Source: Firmicutes bacterium UBA5499
GTDB lineage: Bacteria; Bacillota; DTU084
NCBI GenBank assembly: GCA_002426275.1
Contig: DIPB01000051.1
Span: 4,176 to 12,410 of the forward strand
Length of the DNA stretch: 8,235 nt
Direction: 5' to 3'
Position numbers and translations under genes: made by a program
Notes under the pieces: model-generated
Told to the model about the DNA's origin: nothing
Databases searched by the model: none
Seen by the model: only the letters and a program-made list of their open reading frames with translations
Shown: piece after piece, positions 4,963 through 8,235 of the stretch
How the letters are laid out: each line of letters begins with the position of its first letter
How positions within the stretch are numbered: the first letter of the stretch is position 1

Positions 4963-6261
4963 ATGGACCAGAGGAAAATCCTGTGGTTGGATTTTCAGGT
5001 TGGAGAGTTACCGCGACAATCTTTGCTGGTTGAAACTGCAAAACAGATCGGGAGCCGTATCGAAGAGCTCACCGAGCTTTCACATCCGCGCTTTCTGCGG
5101 GATATAGCTGTGGAAAGAAAGAACGGCAAGTATTATTTGGGAAGGGAAACTGTTGCCGGGCTCACTTCCTTGGCGGAATACCTTCAGAATCACACTGTCC
5201 AGCCGGAACAATTTGGTAATTGGCTGCTGGCTGCTTTAGATGTTCTTAACTACATCCACCAGGCGGGGATTTTCCTGTATGGAATCACCTTAGATAATAT
5301 TTACCTTTCCCCCACGGGAGAACTTTATCTGGCTGACGCTAAGCCGCGTCAATTGCTGTCCACGTTTACTCCCATCTCCGATACCGAAGAATATCTGGCG
5401 CCGGAGGTTCTGAAAGGTCAGCCCAGCGGCGCCGCAGCGGACATCTGGAGTTTAGGTGTGGTAGCGTATAGGGCTTGCTGCGGAGTTTTTCCGTTTGCAG
5501 ACAAGGAACCGCAGCTCGTTAGCGAAAACATCGCAGAGCGGGAACCTTTAGATCCACGTTATCATAATCCCAAGCTGAGCGCTTCTTTGGCGAAACTGAT
5601 TTTGTCCCTGCTGACCAAAGAGCCAGCCCAGCGACCGACAGCAACGGCAGCTTTGCTTGAAGCTCATAAGTTAGCCGGTTTTTGCACTGCCAGTCCTCGA
5701 GAGGAAGCGGCCTTTGCCCAAAAAGCTGAGCGTAAGGTTTTGGGGACGGAACGGTCCTGGCAGAGAAAAAGATTTTTCCGCAACAACTGGGGCTGGTTTG
5801 CCGGAGGCTTAGTGGTGCTCTTAATTGGGATCTCGCTTTTCCGTAGCGGACAGACGGAGTCTGTGATCACGGCAAAGACTACCCCCTTGGAAGTAGTTAA
5901 AATATATTATCGCTCTCTGAATGATTTAGATGTGATCGCCATGGAGCAGGCCATTGATAAGAAAGTCGGCAAACAAACCATAGACATGGTCAGCCGCTTG
6001 CATGTGATCGAGAAGGTCAATCTTGGCATGCAAATGCAAAGCGGGCAAAAAAAAGAACCTGCACCTGATTTAGTTAAGGTGCAGGAACTGAAGATCCAGG
6101 GGAGCCAAAAGGGAGATTCTGCCGTTTATACTGCCAGTTACCAGTTTAGCCTGCCGGCAGAAGGCGGCGGCATGCAGACCACAAACCGCCAAGATAAGCT
6201 AGTGCTGCGCAAAGTGGAAGGCAAATGGCGGATCGTGGGTCTTGCCGCTGAGGAATTATAG
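4963..6261 (+). CDS. membrane-anchored Ser/Thr pseudokinase with extracytoplasmic NTF2-like domain
   Basis: The start at ATG 4963 is preferred over ATG 4957 because AGGGGGG (4949-4955) is seven bases before it but only one base before the other. The 432 residues hold a kinase-like domain (about 15-235), a juxtamembrane basic stretch (RKRFFR), one membrane span (about 276-293) and a C-terminal NTF2-like domain (about 306-432, ending KVEGKWRIVGL). The expected topology is kinase inside and C-domain outside. The C-lobe fold marks are kept: N112, D125, APE at 146-148, DIWSLGV from D160, and R224. Catalysis appears lost. HRD is replaced by LYG (105-107), the catalytic-loop Lys by T109, and DFG by DAK (125-127). 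The N-lobe is short, with no glycine loop and no VAIK lysine. It probably acts as a scaffold or sensor rather than an enzyme. It lies just after ytxC and converges on thrS with a 6-base overlap. No partner or ligand can be named. Confidence 0.82.
   Translation: MDQRKILWLDFQVGELPRQSLLVETAKQIGSRIEELTELSHPRFLRDIAVERKNGKYYLGRETVAGLTSLAEYLQNHTVQPEQFGNWLLAALDVLNYIHQAGIFLYGITLDNIYLSPTGELYLADAKPRQLLSTFTPISDTEEYLAPEVLKGQPSGAAADIWSLGVVAYRACCGVFPFADKEPQLVSENIAEREPLDPRYHNPKLSASLAKLILSLLTKEPAQRPTATAALLEAHKLAGFCTASPREEAAFAQKAERKVLGTERSWQRKRFFRNNWGWFAGGLVVLLIGISLFRSGQTESVITAKTTPLEVVKIYYRSLNDLDVIAMEQAIDKKVGKQTIDMVSRLHVIEKVNLGMQMQSGQKKEPAPDLVKVQELKIQGSQKGDSAVYTASYQFSLPAEGGGMQTTNRQDKLVLRKVEGKWRIVGLAAEEL
6047..6085 (-). 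terminator. intrinsic terminator for thrS, antisense inside the pseudokinase gene
   Basis: Perfect 9-bp arms CCTGCACCT (6058-6066) and AGGTGCAGG (6077-6085) enclose a 10-base loop. Read on the minus strand, the hairpin is followed directly by TTC and then eight T's (6054-6047). On the plus strand no T-run follows, so it can act only on leftward transcription. It lies about 170 bases beyond the thrS stop, and no other minus-strand terminator was seen nearer. Confidence 0.75.
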
Positions 6262-8166
6262 TTTCTTTGCCGCTTCCTCTGTTAGTTTGGCAACTAGCTC
6301 CCGGCAGCTCATTGTGCCAATGTCTCCCTGGCTGCGGGAGCGGACGCTGAGAATTTTGGCCTCCTCCTCTTTGGGACCGATAATGATCATATAGGGAATT
6401 TTTTGCAGCTGGGCTTCCCGAATGCGGTAGCCCAGTTTTTCGTCTCTGTCGTCGACCTCTACCCTTAGCGCAAAGTCTTCCAGCTGCGCTTTAACCTCCC
6501 GAGCATAGGCGCGCTGCGCTTCTCCCACGGGCAGGAGCTCTGCTTGTACAGGCGCAAGCCAAAGGGGAAAGGCTCCCGCGTAATGTTCCGTTAGGATGGC
6601 AATGAAGCGTTCAATGCTGCCGTAGATTACCCTGTGAATCATCACTGGCCTATGCTTGGCCCCGTCTGCGCCTATATAGGTGAGATCGAAGCGCTCAGGG
6701 AGCATAAAGTCCAGTTGAATCGTGCCGCACTGCCAGGTTCTTCCTAAGGAATCTTTCAGGTGAAAGTCGATCTTCGGACCGTAAAAAGCGCCGTCGCCTG
6801 CGTTTACTTTATAGTCTTTTCCCAGTTTCTGCAGGGTTTTCTCCAGAGAGGCTGTGGCCTTTTCCCAGATTTCTGCCGGGCCCATAGAATTTTCAGGACG
6901 CGTGCTCAGTTCCACGTGATAGCTGAAACCAAAGAGGCTATAGAATTTGTCCACCAGTTTGATTACTCCGGAGATCTCATCTTCGATTTGTTCCGGCAGA
7001 ATGAAAAGATGCGCATCATCCTGGGTGAAAGCGCGTACTCGCATCAGCCCGTGCAGGGCGCCGGAAAGCTCGTGACGATGCACCAGTCCCAGCTCACCCA
7101 GGCGAATGGGCAAATCCCGATAGCTGTGGAGCTGACGTTTATACATCAGAATTCCCCCGGGACAGTTCATCGGCTTGATGGCATAATTATTGTCATCGAT
7201 TTTGGTGAAGTACATATTTTCCTGATAGTGATCCCAGTGGCCCGAGCGATGCCACAGCTCTTCGCTGAGAATGACGGGGGTCTGAATTTCCTGATAGCCC
7301 GCTTTCCGATGCTCTTCCCGCCAAAAGCTCATCAGCTGATTTTTGATGATCATCCCTTTGGGGTGGAAAAAGGGAAACCCTGGTCCTTCTTCGTGGATGC
7401 TGAATAAATCTAGTTGTTGTCCAAGCTTTCTGTGATCACGCTTAGCAGCCTCTGCCAACAGCTGTAAGTGAGCGTCCAGCTGACTTTGCTTGGGGAAGGC
7501 GGTTCCATAGATCCGCTGCAGCATGGGCTTGTCTGAATCGCCGCGCCAGTAAGCGCCGGCTACAGTCTGCAGTTTGAAGGCTTTGATCATGCCGGTGGCG
7601 GGCAGATGCGGGCCGCGGCAGAGATCCACAAATTCTCCCTGTCTGTAGATGCTGACCATATCCGCGTTTAGATCGTCGATTAATTCCACCTTATACGGTT
7701 GGTTCAACTCAGCGAACAATCCTCTGGCTGCCGCGCTTGACAGTTCTTCCCGCTGAAGGGGAAAATTTTCCGCGATAATTTTTTTCATTTCAGCTTCGAT
7801 TTTTTCCAGATCTTCGGAAGAAAAAGTCACCGGAGAATCAAAGTCATAATAAAAGCCGTTTTCAATGGTAGGTCCGATGGCTAGCTTTACCTGGGGCCAT
7901 AGTCTTTTTACAGCTTGGGCCAGCACATGGGAAGTTGTATGTCTGAGGACGTCAAGTCCATCAGGCGAGTCTAATGTAATCAATGTAAAAGGAATGGCGC
8001 TTTGGGTTTCCGGGACTTTGGACGTCAGATCCATCAGCTCGTCTCCCAGGCGAGCTGCCGCAGCGCTCTTTTTAAAACGGGGTAACGCCTCCACAATGAT
8101 CTCCTGGATGGTGGCGCCGGCGGGAAATTCCCTGACGTTACCGTCTGGGAAGAGTAGTTTTGCCAT
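6256..8166 (-). CDS. thrS: threonyl-tRNA synthetase
   Basis: Cytoplasmic class II enzyme that charges tRNA-Thr with threonine and edits mischarged seryl-tRNA. The 636 residues are of normal length and complete. Domains in order are TGS (about 1-63), the editing/SAD domain (about 65-240) with HTTSH at 76-80 and CRGPH at 183-187, the catalytic core (about 260-535), and the anticodon-binding domain (about 537-636). The three zinc ligands that hold threonine are present as C335 (MNCPGG), H386 (DDAHLF) and H511 (MIHRV). Motif 2 covers RHELSGALHGLMRVRAF (364-380) and motif 3 includes GSIERFIAIL (516-525). GAGGAGGC at 8174-8181 lies about eight bases before the ATG. The final codons overlap the end of the convergent pseudokinase gene by six bases. 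Transcription is toward ytxC, opposite to B. subtilis, where thrS follows ytxC on the same strand. Confidence 0.98.
   Translation of the reverse strand: MAKLLFPDGNVREFPAGATIQEIIVEALPRFKKSAAAARLGDELMDLTSKVPETQSAIPFTLITLDSPDGLDVLRHTTSHVLAQAVKRLWPQVKLAIGPTIENGFYYDFDSPVTFSSEDLEKIEAEMKKIIAENFPLQREELSSAAARGLFAELNQPYKVELIDDLNADMVSIYRQGEFVDLCRGPHLPATGMIKAFKLQTVAGAYWRGDSDKPMLQRIYGTAFPKQSQLDAHLQLLAEAAKRDHRKLGQQLDLFSIHEEGPGFPFFHPKGMIIKNQLMSFWREEHRKAGYQEIQTPVILSEELWHRSGHWDHYQENMYFTKIDDNNYAIKPMNCPGGILMYKRQLHSYRDLPIRLGELGLVHRHELSGALHGLMRVRAFTQDDAHLFILPEQIEDEISGVIKLVDKFYSLFGFSYHVELSTRPENSMGPAEIWEKATASLEKTLQKLGKDYKVNAGDGAFYGPKIDFHLKDSLGRTWQCGTIQLDFMLPERFDLTYIGADGAKHRPVMIHRVIYGSIERFIAILTEHYAGAFPLWLAPVQAELLPVGEAQRAYAREVKAQLEDFALRVEVDDRDEKLGYRIREAQLQKIPYMIIIGPKEEEAKILSVRSRSQGDIGTMSCRELVAKLTEEAAKKL
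6297..6341 (+). other. nested hairpin in DNA encoding the ThrS C-terminus
   Basis: GCTCCC-G-GCAGC (6297-6308) pairs with GCTGC-GGGAGC (6331-6341), an 11-bp stem with one bulged G. Its loop contains a second hairpin, CATTG (6310-6314) with CAATG (6318-6322). No T-run follows on the plus strand. It lies 36 bases after the pseudokinase stop and could shape the 3' end of that transcript, or may be chance within coding sequence. Confidence 0.3.
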
Positions 8167-8212
8167 AAAAATAGCCTCCTCAGTTGCTGAGCATGTCGCA
8201 ATTGTTAGTCTA

Positions 8213-8221
8213 ATTTTAGCA
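8213..8221 (-). promoter_or_regulatory. extended -10 element of thrS
   Basis: On the minus strand TGC (8221-8219) precedes TAAAAT (8218-8213), an extended -10 with five of six consensus bases. A -35 box at the usual spacing would lie just beyond the window edge. Transcription would begin near 8206, giving a leader of about 40 bases. That is too short for a T-box riboswitch, and no T-box sequence is visible in the 69 bases available. Confidence 0.45.
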
Positions 8222-8235
8222 CACGCACAGGCGCC

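Noticed and set aside
4907..5107. 66-codon open frame overlapping the start of the pseudokinase gene
   Set aside because: It starts upstream of the predicted transcription start, lacks a ribosome binding site, and reads another frame of the pseudokinase gene.
6760..7407. 215-codon open frame antisense to thrS
   Set aside because: It is opposite the catalytic core of ThrS; the translation shows no domain and the start lacks a ribosome binding site.
1..8235. CRISPR array, insertion sequence or prophage module
   Set aside because: No regularly spaced repeats, transposase, integrase or terminal inverted repeats were seen on either strand.

Overview
The window comes from a spore-forming, probably anaerobic member of the Firmicutes, most likely class Clostridia. 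Three things point there: a YtxC-type sporulation protein, two small CotF-like spore coat genes, and an iron-sulfur aldo/keto reductase of a kind common in anaerobes. Ribosome binding sites are strong and AGGAGG-like, and promoters match the sigma-A consensus. I do not assign a genus.

Left part (1-3255, plus strand): a tight four-gene run. It begins with the C-terminal part of a DnaD/DnaB_2-domain primosome protein, cut by the window edge. A DnaB-family replicative helicase overlaps it by 17 bases. Next come a 65-residue acidic protein of unknown function and an aldo/keto reductase with two C-terminal [4Fe-4S] motifs. A perfect 13-bp hairpin at 3226-3254 ends this run and also serves the convergent coat genes.

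Middle part (3254-4003): two small glutamine-rich spore coat genes on the minus strand, which look like the two halves of a CotF protein. Divergent from them is a tRNA-Val(GAC) gene with a perfect sigma-A promoter and its own terminator.

Right part (4020-8235): ytxC, preceded by a sigma-E-like promoter and probably starting at TTG. It is followed by a membrane-anchored pseudokinase with an extracytoplasmic NTF2-like domain, and then by thrS on the minus strand, overlapping the pseudokinase gene tail to tail by 6 bases. The best intrinsic terminator for thrS lies antisense inside the pseudokinase gene.

In Bacillus subtilis the corresponding order is dnaB (initiation protein)-dnaI-ytxC-thrS. 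The window keeps the outline of that neighbourhood, but a DnaB-type helicase sits where the loader DnaI would be. The reductase, coat genes, tRNA and pseudokinase are interleaved, and thrS is inverted. The most unusual items are the pseudokinase with its dyad-flanked promoter, the antisense terminator of thrS, the split CotF pair and the divergent helicase coupled to a DnaD-like protein.
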